Shown in pieces: positions 18,455 through 25,965 of a DNA stretch of 33,664 bases (the stretch's first letter is position 1; every line of letters starts with the position of its first letter). The position numbers and the translations under genes were made by a program. The notes beneath the pieces were generated by a model. That model saw only the letters and a list, made by a program, of their open reading frames with translations, did no database searches and had not been told where the DNA came from. Source of the stretch: Vibrio sp. 10N.286.49.B3 (GTDB lineage: Bacteria; Pseudomonadota; Gammaproteobacteria; Enterobacterales; Vibrionaceae); the NCBI RefSeq assembly GCF_002873395.1, contig NZ_MCUV01000030.1, positions 22,881 through 56,544 of the forward strand. Reading direction: 5' to 3'.

Positions 18455-18511
18455 AAAAAAAAGCCTAACCCATACACTTCAACATCGAACGTTGGAGGTA
18501 TGAGTTAGGCT
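18455..18511 (-). terminator. intrinsic terminator of the OmpA/VWA gene set
   Basis: AGCCTAACCCATAC (18462-18475) pairs with GTATGAGTTAGGCT (18498-18511), with one mismatch. An inner CTTCAAC/GTTGGAG stem is also present. On the minus strand the hairpin is followed by a run of U from 18461 leftwards. It ends transcription of the gene ending at 18560 and insulates the hlyD promoter next to it. Confidence 0.82.
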
Positions 18512-18559
18512 GCTTGTCATGCCTTAAAGCGCTTTCGAAATGAAAAGCACTGGCAAGAT

Positions 18560-19747
18560 TTAGAACATTAAGAAATTATCTTTTTCCAACACAAGATCGA
18601 ACTGGAACTTATTGTTGGTATCCGCTTGCATCGTCGATGGGTTCAAATCACCAATAAAGCCCGACGCCTTTTGGCCACTCTCAGTCAAAACAATGCTATC
18701 ACCCGATTCAAAATCAAGCCCCGAGTGATGCTGAACAATCTCCAGCTTATACTCAACCTTGTTACCTTTCGTTTCAAAGCTGCCATTTAGCATCATGCCG
18801 TAGCCATTAATACTCGCAAACGCTTGATTAATTTCACCACGAGACAAACCTTCCGGACGTTCAATACGCAAGTTAAACAGCGTTTCAAAGCCCTGAGACT
18901 TCATCACACCAGAGTAACTATCAGAAATAGCCGGCATATTATATTGCGTGCGATTCATACCTGGTAAGTTCGAAGAAAAACTCTTCAAGTGACCCGTACT
19001 CGCTTGCAAGTAGCTTTCCCAAAACGCAGGTAAGTGAGCATTACGCACGCCCGTTGAATCAATACCGTGGAAATACACCGTCGCATTATTAAAGTTAGCA
19101 CTGTGCTTATCCGCGAGAACAAGACCCGCTTCTTTTGCTGCATCGCTATCACTTAAGTCAGTTAACGCAACATCTGGGCTATTTTGAATGCCATCAGAAT
19201 AAACCACCAAACGAATTGGCGTTGAGTTCAAACGGATATCATTCGTCACTTGGAACAAACTGCGCGCTAAATCCTTTTCAGGCACGGCGCTGCCATAATC
19301 CGGTTGTGCAGTATGCGTACTCGCCTGCATCGCTTCACCTAATCCACGTTGCATTAAACGCGTCAGCTTTGGCATATCATCACGGATAACACGCTCAGGA
19401 GCCGCTCGCAATAAGCCGCCGCTTTCTAATGCATTCACATTAGGAAAACAAGTCGTAAAGGCATGAGACATATTGCCATTAGGAGAAAGGTAGTAGATAC
19501 CAATCTCTTCACTTGGCAAGTATGACGGCGGCAGAGTTTGCATGATATCTTGCGCCCAACTGGTACTATTATTTGGAATCGACGTCGTATCAATCACCAA
19601 ATAAGTTTGACGAGGCGCCCCCTCACTAAGACAGTACTTAGCAGCATCAAAGCCACCGGTATTAATCATCCCAGAAGCAAAAGCCTGTGGCGCACACAGC
19701 GCAGTCAGTAGCGCGGCAGATTTAATTTTATTCATCATATTTTTCAT
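18560..19747 (-). CDS. secreted VWA-like protein of unknown function
   Basis: The product has 395 residues from the ATG at 19747, four bases after the upstream stop; the frame is open further upstream but that adds no sensible signal peptide. The signal peptide ends near QAFA-SG (residue 25). A VWA-like fold is suggested by TYLVIDTTSIPNN (Asp53), the strand EIGIYYLSP, and RLVVYSDGIQNSP (Asp185). The MIDAS motif DxSxS is not intact: it reads D-T-T-S. The C-terminal 100 residues look beta-rich (FETLFNLRIERPEG, FQFDLVLEKDNFLMF). It is predicted to be periplasmic or surface-exposed. It is the last of four minus-strand genes with a membrane coiled-coil protein and two OmpA lipoproteins. I do not recognise the family, and VWA is a fold-level inference. 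Confidence 0.72.
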   Translation of the reverse strand: MKNMMNKIKSAALLTALCAPQAFASGMINTGGFDAAKYCLSEGAPRQTYLVIDTTSIPNNSTSWAQDIMQTLPPSYLPSEEIGIYYLSPNGNMSHAFTTCFPNVNALESGGLLRAAPERVIRDDMPKLTRLMQRGLGEAMQASTHTAQPDYGSAVPEKDLARSLFQVTNDIRLNSTPIRLVVYSDGIQNSPDVALTDLSDSDAAKEAGLVLADKHSANFNNATVYFHGIDSTGVRNAHLPAFWESYLQASTGHLKSFSSNLPGMNRTQYNMPAISDSYSGVMKSQGFETLFNLRIERPEGLSRGEINQAFASINGYGMMLNGSFETKGNKVEYKLEIVQHHSGLDFESGDSIVLTESGQKASGFIGDLNPSTMQADTNNKFQFDLVLEKDNFLMF

Positions 19748-19751
19748 CGAA

Positions 19752-21056
19752 TTACGCAACCATATCCAGTAACTGATCTTTACTAATCGCAATATCAAGC
19801 TTGTAGTAAGCATCTAAACTCTTCATCTCCGCACCAATTTTTACCTCTTCAAGCTGCTTAGCACGAAGCTGCATCACTAAATTATTGTGGTAAGTGCGTA
19901 AGTTGCGATTGACCTCTTTATGCACCTGACCAAGAATACCATCAGCATGATTGGTCAACTCTTCTTGCAAACGCTCAATCTTTTTCAATTCCATCAATTC
20001 AGCTTCTTGCGCATTCGCTAGCTCAGCGATCTGCTTAGAAAATTTCGCTTCAACCTGGTTTAACTCTTTATTCAAACCTTTATCCAAACGGTTAAAACGC
20101 TCACGAGCACTGGTGAAATCTTTTTGTGCTTCCTGGTACGATGGTTTAGCATCATTTAACGCATAGGCACAGAACATGCTGATAAACCAAGGTGCAATAG
20201 AGAAAATGATGAACGGGAATAACAGCATCATTGCTGACTCTTGAGATGCCGATGCATCGCCCCACATGCCCATATCAACCGCGGCTAATTCACGAGCAAT
20301 CGCTTGATAACGAACCATTAAGATACCGACCGTAATCGAAATTAACGCCAACCAAGCAAAAGCCTGCACTCGGTAGTGTTGTCGTTTTTCACGAGACTCA
20401 ACATCCGGTCCCATCAGCTCTAAACGTTGCTTTAAGAACTTACCATGAAAGTGAGCCGCAGCCGCCGTAACGATGGCACTCACAAACGCTAACGCTAAAG
20501 CAAACAGAGGAATATTCAGCAGTTCACCTAACGTTTCATAGTTCATCCAAAACTCAGGCACACTAGGAATAAGCAGACCCAGCGCATAAATCAGCGGATT
20601 CACTTTTCTTGGCGGCTTACCACCGGCAGAATTAAACATTTTATCGTAACGCGTTTTGGTTTTTTCTAACTCATCTTTCGCATCTTGATAGCCACTTTCC
20701 TGAACATAGCTGGTTTTTTTCGCCGCTACAGCATCGGCTTTCGTGTTACAAACTTGCTGATATTCAGTATCTTTCTTTGTGTATGATGACTCATCGGCAT
20801 GCTTACGTAAGCGAGTTTGCAATTGCGAAAAATCAGAAAACCAACGCCCCAAATGCTCAAGAGGATCGCGAATAACAGATAGCATTCCATTGGTGTGTGA
20901 ATTATGGTCAGTAACAACCAAATTCGTTTGCTCTGCAACTTCCACTTCCTCACGAACCTTACGCTGAATATCCTGGCTAAGATCCTTGGCTATCACCGCA
21001 CTTTCAAGCGGTCGCTGCACCATAAATTTTTCAATATCCGTTTTCATCTGTTGCAT
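19752..21056 (-). CDS. four-TM membrane protein with long coiled coils, unknown function
   Basis: The 434-residue protein has no signal peptide. An N-terminal cytoplasmic region of about 150 residues is charged and helical (about 75-140 likely coiled coil). Four hydrophobic segments follow, at about 153-173, 181-203, 231-250 and 273-300. The C-terminal 130 residues are rich in Glu, Lys, Gln and Leu and form a predicted coiled coil (YQEAQKDFTSARERFNRLD onwards). With both ends inside, this resembles the general plan of inner-membrane scaffold or energy-transducing subunits, but I see no MotA, ExbB or ZorA motif. It lies between the OmpA lipoprotein genes and the VWA-like gene, four bases from the latter, so they are very likely co-translated. 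Confidence 0.75.
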   Translation of the reverse strand: MQQMKTDIEKFMVQRPLESAVIAKDLSQDIQRKVREEVEVAEQTNLVVTDHNSHTNGMLSVIRDPLEHLGRWFSDFSQLQTRLRKHADESSYTKKDTEYQQVCNTKADAVAAKKTSYVQESGYQDAKDELEKTKTRYDKMFNSAGGKPPRKVNPLIYALGLLIPSVPEFWMNYETLGELLNIPLFALALAFVSAIVTAAAAHFHGKFLKQRLELMGPDVESREKRQHYRVQAFAWLALISITVGILMVRYQAIARELAAVDMGMWGDASASQESAMMLLFPFIIFSIAPWFISMFCAYALNDAKPSYQEAQKDFTSARERFNRLDKGLNKELNQVEAKFSKQIAELANAQEAELMELKKIERLQEELTNHADGILGQVHKEVNRNLRTYHNNLVMQLRAKQLEEVKIGAEMKSLDAYYKLDIAISKDQLLDMVA

Positions 21057-21118
21057 GTCTATTTCTCGCCCTAACGTATCAAAATGATTAAATATTAAAG
21101 TAGTAAAATCTTCTAATT

Positions 21119-22033
21119 CTATTTGCTAATGTATTTTGTTATATCGAACTCTCGGTATATAAACGCCGAAAATGGTGCCTTTCTAAAAGTTCTTCTCACT
21201 TGTGGCCCCGTGCGCTCTTTTGCTGATAGCTCCAAATCCGAACGAAGCTCACTAAAGAACTCAAAGCCACGTAAATCACTACTCACTTTCTTATCACGGG
21301 AATAAGCCCACACTTCCATAGAACGAGCATTACAAGATTGCCCGGCGCAGCGGTAATGACGGTATAAGTGAGAAGCAAACTGCTCATTTTCAGTCATCAA
21401 GATCTCCACACGGCGATTGCGGGCTTTATTGCTTTGACTGTTATTTTTTGCGATAGGATAATCAGGACCACCCGCGATCAAAACGAGTGCATTATGCGGC
21501 ACACCTTGCTGCTCTAGATAACGAGCGGTTGAAAGTGCTCGCCTTAGTGATAAATCAATATTATGTGCCCATGAGCCAGACGCATCAGTATGACCGGTAA
21601 TCACTAAAAGCTGATTATCACGCGCAGCTTGCCTTTCATGATAAGTGACCGCGACCTCGGCTAGCTGGGTTTTTATTTCACTATTCAACTTATCGCTATT
21701 AACGGCAAAGCCAGAACTGGCCGATAAATTACGTAAAATTGCAATCCCCTCTCCCAACTCATCAAGCGGTTCCCCTGCCTGCTGGTTTGGGTAAAAATGC
21801 ACATAGCCCCCCGCCTTCTCAACGGGAAAGTACCGCTCATCATTACCCACTTCAGCAACCCAAGAAAAATCCTTCTCAACCTCAGAAAGCGTCTCTTCTT
21901 TGCGGGTTAAAGCGGTCTCTTTGATAACTTCGGTTGGTTGAATTTCTTTATCTATATAAACAACATGCTCAGGAGAAGAGCAGCCTGATAGCGCCAATAT
22001 TAAAAGTAAATAATAAAAATACTGCTTATTCAT
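21119..22033 (-). CDS. OmpA-domain lipoprotein, paralog A
   Basis: The product has 304 residues from the ATG at 22033; an in-frame TTG two codons earlier is less likely. The lipobox is LSGC with lipidation at Cys18. An OmpA/MotB-like peptidoglycan-binding domain spans about 105-215: ITGHTDASGSW (Asp150), NIDLSLRRALSTARYL, and ARNRRVEIL. The family's Asp and Arg that hold diaminopimelate are present. After the domain comes a CX4C pair (Cys229, Cys234) and a basic tail. No beta-barrel is seen, so it is a lipoprotein anchored in a membrane leaflet and tied to peptidoglycan. It is paralogous to the next upstream gene over the OmpA domain and CX4C tail. Confidence 0.87.
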   Translation of the reverse strand: MNKQYFYYLLLILALSGCSSPEHVVYIDKEIQPTEVIKETALTRKEETLSEVEKDFSWVAEVGNDERYFPVEKAGGYVHFYPNQQAGEPLDELGEGIAILRNLSASSGFAVNSDKLNSEIKTQLAEVAVTYHERQAARDNQLLVITGHTDASGSWAHNIDLSLRRALSTARYLEQQGVPHNALVLIAGGPDYPIAKNNSQSNKARNRRVEILMTENEQFASHLYRHYRCAGQSCNARSMEVWAYSRDKKVSSDLRGFEFFSELRSDLELSAKERTGPQVRRTFRKAPFSAFIYREFDITKYISK

Positions 22034-22070
22034 GCCCAATAACTATCCATACTGAGAGCCAAAATTACGA

Positions 22071-22099
22071 AGCCTAAGATCAATCCTTATATCTTGGCT
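22071..22099. other. hairpin between the two OmpA genes
   Basis: AGCCTAAGAT (22071-22080) pairs with ATCTTGGCT (22091-22099) with a one-base bulge, in the 92-bp gap. On the plus strand it is followed by TTTT but no plus-strand gene ends here. On the minus strand the following sequence is only weakly U-rich. It could tune read-through or mRNA stability. Confidence 0.3.
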
Positions 22100-22125
22100 T
22101 TTCCTATAATGTAACGAAGTGCCAT

Positions 22126-23094
22126 TTAGCCACGCGTTGGCGGCAGCGACAAAGAACGATAACGAATGGTTTTTTCTGCCTGAGCACGCTCTTGCTGTAA
22201 CTCATCAGCATTAACACTGCGAACTTCTTCTACTGGCTCTTTCACCACTCGAATCGTTTTCAGCTCGGTTGGAATGTAACGAGAGTTTGTCGTGACCTTA
22301 CCATCACGCGTATAACCAACAGCCTGAAGCTCTCTTGATTCACAGCCATTAGAAAAGCAAGGTGCTGAACGATAGTAATCACTAACAAAATTCACATCAT
22401 GAGTAATAAAGAACTCCACACGACGGTTCTTCGCTTTGTTTTCTACACTATCGTTTTTAGCAATCGGGTAATCAGGCCCTGCTGCCATACGTAATAACGC
22501 TTCATTCGGTACGCCTTGCGCCATCAAGTAGCGCGCCGCTGAGTCAGCGCGATCGCGTGACAACTGCTTATTGTATTGCCACGAACCTGAAGAATCGGTA
22601 TGACCGGTAATAATGATGAACAACCTCTCATCATTAAATTTCAAATGGTTATGATATAAATTTTTAATCGAGTTTAACGCCGGAGTAATATTCGGGTTCA
22701 ATGTTGAACTACTGACCATAAATCCAGCCGTATCAATAGCGTTATAAGCACCAACATAGCCGTCATCGCTGGCTAAGCGAGTCTGTTCAATAAGCTGAGT
22801 TAACTCGAGACTTGGGTCATCAATATTCTCACTATCAAAAATATGATAAGCATTATCACCGCTGTCTTTGGCGAAGTAACGACCGGGCTCAATATGATCT
22901 AACTGCTCATTAATAGAGACTTCATTAATTAATGACGCTGCATTGATAACTTCGGAGATATTATTTTCAGGCTGATGATTAAGAACGACAGTTGAATTAT
23001 TGGTTTGCTCAATGATCTGTGTGTGCTGCTGATTATTGGAGCATCCCGATAGGGTCATTAAAAAAACAAATGAAAGCGTTATTTTATTATTCAT
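22126..23094 (-). CDS. OmpA-domain lipoprotein, paralog B
   Basis: The product has 322 residues from the ATG at 23094; the frame extends upstream to 23157 but only the later start gives a lipoprotein signal (LSGC, Cys18). The OmpA-like domain covers about 120-230: IITGHTDSSGSW (Asp167), NKQLSRDRADSAARYL and AKNRRVEFF. A CX4C pair (Cys246, Cys251) and SRELQAVGYTRDGKVTTNSR follow, matching paralog A. It differs by a longer Asn-rich linker after the lipid anchor and a charged tail. It is the first gene of the four-gene set. No clear sigma-70 promoter stands out in the upstream AT-rich region. Confidence 0.87.
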   Translation of the reverse strand: MNNKITLSFVFLMTLSGCSNNQQHTQIIEQTNNSTVVLNHQPENNISEVINAASLINEVSINEQLDHIEPGRYFAKDSGDNAYHIFDSENIDDPSLELTQLIEQTRLASDDGYVGAYNAIDTAGFMVSSSTLNPNITPALNSIKNLYHNHLKFNDERLFIIITGHTDSSGSWQYNKQLSRDRADSAARYLMAQGVPNEALLRMAAGPDYPIAKNDSVENKAKNRRVEFFITHDVNFVSDYYRSAPCFSNGCESRELQAVGYTRDGKVTTNSRYIPTELKTIRVVKEPVEEVRSVNADELQQERAQAEKTIRYRSLSLPPTRG

Positions 23095-23263
23095 AGCTAT
23101 ATTTTGTACTTCAAATAGTGCATGACACAGATGATCCGTGCAAAAATCATACTGCAACTTATTGATAACTTACATCATAAGTCTCCGTAAATACTGTATA
23201 TATAGCAATTAATTAATCCCTCTTGTTTGTAAGGGAATGTTACAGATTAATCTATTTAAAAAG

Positions 23264-23298
23264 CATAAAAAAAGCCCCGATATAAATACCGAGGCTTT
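23264..23298 (-). terminator. intrinsic terminator after the HEPN/MNT pair
   Basis: AAAGCC (23271-23276) pairs with GGCTTT (23293-23298), with a partial extension CCG/CGG-like inside. On the minus strand the stem is followed by a run of seven T. It lies 125 bp beyond the nucleotidyltransferase stop. The rest of 23095-23422 holds the upstream region of OmpA paralog B and a short copy of the DHH gene. Confidence 0.65.
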
Positions 23299-23325
23299 AT
23301 GTTTGACAGATTAACTATTAATAAG

Positions 23326-23349
23326 ACGCATTCGGCGTCAGCACAGCAT
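23326..23349 (-). repeat. 24-bp near-exact copy of an internal DHH-gene segment
   Basis: These 24 bases match 24392-24415, inside the DHH phosphoesterase gene, at 23 of 24 positions in the same orientation. Read on the minus strand in frame the copy encodes AVLTPNA-like residues and then soon meets a stop. It looks like a remnant of a duplication flanking the HEPN/MNT pair. Confidence 0.6.
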
Positions 23350-23422
23350 AGTCGGATGTAGGAGATGCTATCTATATAAATGTGGGCTATAAAAGGCGCG
23401 ATTAAATATGTAACGCTTTGGG

Positions 23423-23731
23423 TTATGGGGTAATCGTCACGCCATAACGAGTAATATGATCTAATAACTCAGGCGAAGTGATCTGATGCTTCACCACCAA
23501 ATCCACTTTATAAGGTAGAGTGGATTGCTCGAATTTTTCAAGCATCGCAGCCAAATCATTCAAGGTTAATGCGTCCCCCTCTAAAGCAATATCAATATCA
23601 GAACGATCTTTATACGTCCCTAATGCGCGTGAACCAAAAAAGCAGGCAGACGTCACGGCAGATTGACGCTCAATCACATCACAAATCAATTGTAGGTGAT
23701 GAGGCTTAAGACCAAACTGCAAACTATTCAT
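23423..23731 (-). CDS. MNT-type nucleotidyltransferase (MntA-like, HI0073 family)
   Basis: The 102-residue minimal nucleotidyltransferase carries the GSX10DXD signature exactly: FFGSRALGTYKDRSDID with Gly33-Ser34 and Asp45/Asp47. A third acidic residue is in KVDLV (Asp77). In characterised HepT/MntA modules this enzyme is the antitoxin: it AMPylates a Tyr beside the HEPN RNase active site. The gene overlaps the HEPN gene by eight bases and follows it. All catalytic residues are present. The alternative is a housekeeping-like HI0073/HI0074 pair with an unknown substrate; sequence cannot separate the two. Confidence 0.88.
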   Translation of the reverse strand: MNSLQFGLKPHHLQLICDVIERQSAVTSACFFGSRALGTYKDRSDIDIALEGDALTLNDLAAMLEKFEQSTLPYKVDLVVKHQITSPELLDHITRYGVTITP

Positions 23732-24134
23732 TGCTTTGTACTTCTAAATAAGCCGTAATGGCAGCAATCACTGGTGAGAATTTTTCCAAAATAAGAGACT
23801 GTGCTTCTAAGACATTTTCTTCATCGTAAGTATGAGATAATAAATTACGCTTAATCAACGCCTCAAGCATCACTTCACACTGCTCTGAAGATATATGATT
23901 AGCTTCTAAAGCCGTACGAATAACACTGCGCGGCGACGCAACATCAAACCCTTCAAACTCCAGTAAATCTTTTAATGTTTTCCACGTTAACTCAAAAGAA
24001 AATTCGAATGTTTGCACCAGACCAGCGAGCTCTAATTCATTATAGCTTTCTTGTGAGCAGGCTCTGAACAACCTTTGTTGTGCTTTTTTAAGGTTTTGTA
24101 AACGCTGCTTCCAACGTTGTGGATTTGCTGACAT
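23724..24134 (-). CDS. HEPN-like protein (HepT / HI0074 nucleotidyltransferase substrate-binding family)
   Basis: The product has 136 residues from the ATG at 24134, chosen because AAGGA lies seven bases upstream; a second ATG at 24155 lacks this. It is all-helical, with FEFSFELTWKTLKDLLEFEGF and the family block VIRTALEANHI. It keeps the HEPN motif RX4HXY as RNLLSHTY (Arg96, His101, Tyr103). In HepT-type toxins these residues make an RNase, and the Tyr is the AMPylation target. It is paired with the MNT gene through an 8-bp overlap. Toxicity is inferred; the HI0074 branch was first described as a substrate-binding partner. Confidence 0.86.
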   Translation of the reverse strand: MSANPQRWKQRLQNLKKAQQRLFRACSQESYNELELAGLVQTFEFSFELTWKTLKDLLEFEGFDVASPRSVIRTALEANHISSEQCEVMLEALIKRNLLSHTYDEENVLEAQSLILEKFSPVIAAITAYLEVQSNE

Positions 24135-24188
24135 GTGCTGTTCCTTCCAAGTCATTTGAATTTGGCTCGGTAATTAGAGCGAATAAAT

Positions 24189-24226
24189 AGATCGAATAGC
24201 TAGATCGAATAGCTAGATCGAATAAG
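24189..24226. repeat. 13-bp tandem repeat across the DHH stop codon
   Basis: AGATCGAATAGCT occurs at 24189-24201 and 24202-24214, and a partial copy begins at 24215. The DHH stop codon (24213-24215) lies in the array, so a change in copy number would not alter the protein much. Slippage is the simplest origin. Confidence 0.7.
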
Positions 24227-25187
24227 TAGTTTCGACCAGTGCGATGAGTTTTTCAATATCGGTGTGAGGAAGTTGATTTATCCCTGCTGCCGCTGCGCGC
24301 CCTCCTCCCGTTTCAAACTGACGACAAATATCCACCGCACCTTGTTTATTATTCAATGGCGCGCGCAGTGATAGCGTAAAAGTCGATAAACACGCATTAG
24401 GCGTCAGCACAGCATGAGCGCGCTGAGGAGTTTGATTCGCAAGCCAGTTACCATAAACGCCACTGACCCTATGTGACCAAGGCGCATTAGGTAATTCAAA
24501 CAGTGCCAACGTCTCACTTTGGTAACGCGGCGTTATCGCTTGAGCTTGCGCCATGTCTTGCTGATAGGCGCTTTGCAACTGATAAAAAGGGGAAGTGCGA
24601 TCGGCAATCACATCAAACGGAGACGGATAAGCCAGCAGCGCTTGATAGAGATCGGCAGGATGAAAATGCAGGTCATAAACCGTGCGTCCATAACCATTAT
24701 AATTCAGCAGAGTACCCAGTTCTTGCAGTTGTGCGCGCTGATGAGCATCAAGCCCAGCCGCCATTGCCAACTCATCGGCTTTCGCCATTAAATTATCACC
24801 ATAGGCCGCCGTAATCGCCCAGTGATGATAAGCGCCATCAAGATACATATCGACAATCAAACCGGTACAAGTATTAGCATCGGTATCAATGTGGGTTTCA
24901 AGCCTAGCCGTTGCCAGATCCGATCGATCTTCACCGGCAAAATGATGGTCGGCATACCAGACTTGTGCGCCTTGTTTAAGTAATGTCTCTAACGCCGCGC
25001 GGTTTTTATCCAGAGAAATATCCAGCACCGTCACGCTGTCAACACGCTTTGCTTGCTCAAGCTGCGCCAACAGTTGAATGTCGCGCTTTACCCCAGTCAC
25101 CAAGTGTGAGGCTTTAGGATGAGCTAAACGCAGTTGCAGCAGAGCAATAATACCATCGGCATCGCCATTAAAGACATCATAGTGCAT
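24213..25187 (-). CDS. DHH-family phosphoesterase
   Basis: The product has 324 residues from the ATG at 25187, inside the end of the tetR gene; the open frame continues upstream, but those residues are basic and unlike the family. DVFNGDADGI (Asp9, Asp11), VLDIS and YADHHF (the DHH triad, about 80-82) form the metal site of the N-terminal domain. The C-terminal DHHA1-like glycine motif reads GGGRAAAAG where GGGH is usual. Relatives include NrnA-type nanoRNases and phosphodiesterases, so a phosphodiester substrate is likely but its identity is open. Overlap with tetR (11 bp) indicates coupling. Confidence 0.85.
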   Translation of the reverse strand: MHYDVFNGDADGIIALLQLRLAHPKASHLVTGVKRDIQLLAQLEQAKRVDSVTVLDISLDKNRAALETLLKQGAQVWYADHHFAGEDRSDLATARLETHIDTDANTCTGLIVDMYLDGAYHHWAITAAYGDNLMAKADELAMAAGLDAHQRAQLQELGTLLNYNGYGRTVYDLHFHPADLYQALLAYPSPFDVIADRTSPFYQLQSAYQQDMAQAQAITPRYQSETLALFELPNAPWSHRVSGVYGNWLANQTPQRAHAVLTPNACLSTFTLSLRAPLNNKQGAVDICRQFETGGGRAAAAGINQLPHTDIEKLIALVETTYSI

Positions 25188-25878
25188 TGGGTTTTCCCGC
25201 TGTGGGTTGCGCCGGTTCCGCGTCTTTCCGATCTTGCCCTTCCGATTCCTTACCCACCAACAAGCCACGCTCTAATAACGATAGCTGCTCATAGCCTTGT
25301 TCAGTGGCAATTGGCTTCACGACCGAAATCATCTGTGCCATGCCTTGATAAACGATCGCTTGAGTAATGCTAGTATTTGGCGACATTGATGACTGATAGC
25401 TAAGCCAACTGGTGGCAATTAAATGCAGCGTGGTGATCAAAGGTTTCAACGCCTCATCACTCACGCGTAATAAATCCATCGCCACAAACGAGCGCATGAT
25501 ATTAATTAAGTTGGTTTGCAGCTTCTCTTGCACCGCTAAGTAATCACCATGCAGCGCTTCATCACGCGATAGAATCTCAGGTAAATCAGCGTAAAAGAAA
25601 CGGTATTTCCACATCAGAGTGAAGAGAGAATCAAGATAGTGGCGCAACATCGACAGACTGCCCATCTGCTCTTCAATTGGCACAAAACGCGCTAACAATT
25701 CATTGGAATAAAGACCAAAAATATCACGCACAATCTCTTGCTTATTATCGAAGTGATAGTAAAGATTGCCCGGGCTCATATCCAGATGGGCAGCAATATG
25801 GTTAGTGGTTACATTACGTTCACCCTGCTCATTAAACAGCGTCAATCCAGCATAAACAATTTTATCGCGCGTCTTCAT
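25177..25878 (-). CDS. TetR-family transcriptional regulator
   Basis: The 233-residue protein has an N-terminal TetR helix-turn-helix (about residues 6-50): RDKIVYAGLTLFNEQG, then TTNHIAAHLDMSPGNLYYHFDNKQEIV. A helical ligand and dimerisation domain follows. The C-terminal 25 residues are charged, Pro-rich and not conserved-looking. It overlaps the DHH gene start and lies 87 bp after the periplasmic protein gene. Its target is not shown by the sequence. Confidence 0.92.
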   Translation of the reverse strand: MKTRDKIVYAGLTLFNEQGERNVTTNHIAAHLDMSPGNLYYHFDNKQEIVRDIFGLYSNELLARFVPIEEQMGSLSMLRHYLDSLFTLMWKYRFFYADLPEILSRDEALHGDYLAVQEKLQTNLINIMRSFVAMDLLRVSDEALKPLITTLHLIATSWLSYQSSMSPNTSITQAIVYQGMAQMISVVKPIATEQGYEQLSLLERGLLVGKESEGQDRKDAEPAQPTAGKPNAL

Positions 25879-25965
25879 AAATACCTTACTCTCATCAAAT
25901 AGACCAAGCAGCCGTGTAAGCTACTTTCACTATCATAGCAAATAAATCACCGCCTTTTTATAACG

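Noticed and set aside
18560..23094. Assignment of the OmpA/4-TM set as a Zorya or MotAB system
   Set aside because: No MotA/ZorA membrane motif is seen, there is no ZorC, ZorD or ZorE partner, and the OmpA proteins are lipoproteins rather than having the N-terminal TM of ZorB or MotB.
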